A DNA stretch of 7,459 nt from JBBDST01 sp040904765. GTDB taxonomy: Bacteria > Actinomycetota > Nitriliruptoria > Nitriliruptorales > Nitriliruptoraceae. Under the pieces are notes generated by a model, which saw only the letters and a program-made list of their open reading frames with translations, searched no databases and had not been told where the DNA came from. Every line of letters begins with the position of its first letter. The stretch's first letter is position 1. Shown piece after piece: positions 7,213-7,459 of the stretch. The position numbers and the translations under genes were made by a program. Location of the stretch: contig JBBDST010000021.1 in assembly GCA_040904765.1 (NCBI GenBank), forward strand, positions 1-7,459. The letters run 5' to 3'.

Positions 7213-7252
7213 GCGTCAACGCGTCCGCCGGAATTCCCTCAGCTGCGTCAAC
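7213..7252 (-). promoter_or_regulatory. Direct repeat GTTGACGC upstream of malic enzyme
   Basis: On the minus strand GTTGACGC occurs at 7252-7245 and again at 7220-7213, 32 bases apart, about three helical turns, with the nearer copy ending 30 bases before the start codon. Each contains TTGACG, which resembles a -35 element, but neither has a recognisable -10 at 16-18 bases. They may be -35 elements of weak promoters, sites for a regulator, or chance. Confidence 0.25.
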
Positions 7253-7362
7253 CCAGTAACCACTGACTCTAGTTGACATCCACCCCAACCGCCCTCATTG
7301 CGACTGTCAGTGTCCCGATTAAGACGATCAGTTAGCAGCAGTCGCTGGTGTGCGTACGTGGG

Positions 7363-7436
7363 CGCGCCCGGCAGGAATCGAACCTGCGACCTTGGGATTA
7401 GAAGTCCCCTGCTCTATCCGACTGAGCTACGGGCGC
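7363..7436 (-). tRNA. tRNA-Arg(TCT)
   Basis: Complete cloverleaf on the minus strand: acceptor GCGCCCG (7436-7430) pairs with CGGGCGC (7370-7364), discriminator G at 7363; D-stem GCTC/GAGC; anticodon loop CTTCTAA with TCT at 7402-7400, reading AGA and AGG; variable loop AGGTC; T-stem GCAGG/CCTGC with loop TTCGAAT. In the anticodon stem, GGGGA against TCCCA leaves a G-A mismatch at pair 27-43, while the other four pairs hold. The next genomic bases are CCC, so CCA is not encoded and must be added after transcription. Confidence 0.96.
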
Positions 7437-7459
7437 ATGAAAGCCAAGCGTAGTGTCGG

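Noticed and set aside
7273..7278. Perfect TTGACA on the plus strand
   Set aside because: No -10 at the right distance, and no plus-strand gene follows it within the window.
7261..7312. CACTGAC (7261-7267) and GTCAGTG (7306-7312), inverted repeat with 38-base spacer
   Set aside because: Short arms and a long spacer; not distinguishable from chance in this gap.

Overview
The window reads as an ordinary chromosomal housekeeping and metabolism segment of a moderately GC-rich bacterium. The best guess is Actinomycetota: the malic enzyme has an N-terminal ACT domain and matches, from memory, the actinobacterial form of that family, and the genes are compact with GTG starts in places. No sequence search was possible, so this placement is inference. 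TAA and TGA both act as normal stops here.

Layout, left to right. The window opens inside a tRNA-His gene (minus strand, 3' end cut off). Next comes a glycerate 2-kinase gene (minus). It is divergent from a luciferase-like flavin oxidoreductase gene (plus). The intergenic space between them holds a near-perfect 24-bp palindrome of the MarR-operator type and a second, smaller palindrome. The oxidoreductase gene has a good ribosome binding site and a good start, but its reading frame is cut by a single in-frame TAA at codon 17; everything after it is well preserved. It converges on an MFS transporter gene (minus), which lies downstream of a co-oriented ArfB-type peptidyl-tRNA hydrolase gene. 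A 309-bp gap then separates arfB from a second, divergent MFS transporter (plus). That gene ends tail to tail with an ACT-domain malic enzyme gene (minus), and the two stop codons overlap in one TTAA. The window closes with a complete tRNA-Arg(TCT) gene (minus).

The genes do not form an obvious single pathway. Glycerate kinase (glycerate to 2-phosphoglycerate) and malic enzyme (malate to pyruvate) both feed central carbon metabolism. The two MFS pumps have no identifiable substrate, and ArfB rescues stalled ribosomes. I see no mobile element, CRISPR array, toxin-antitoxin pair, phage gene or defence system, and I do not find a new multi-gene system. The most worthwhile points are the nonsense codon in the oxidoreductase gene and the operator-like palindromes in front of it.
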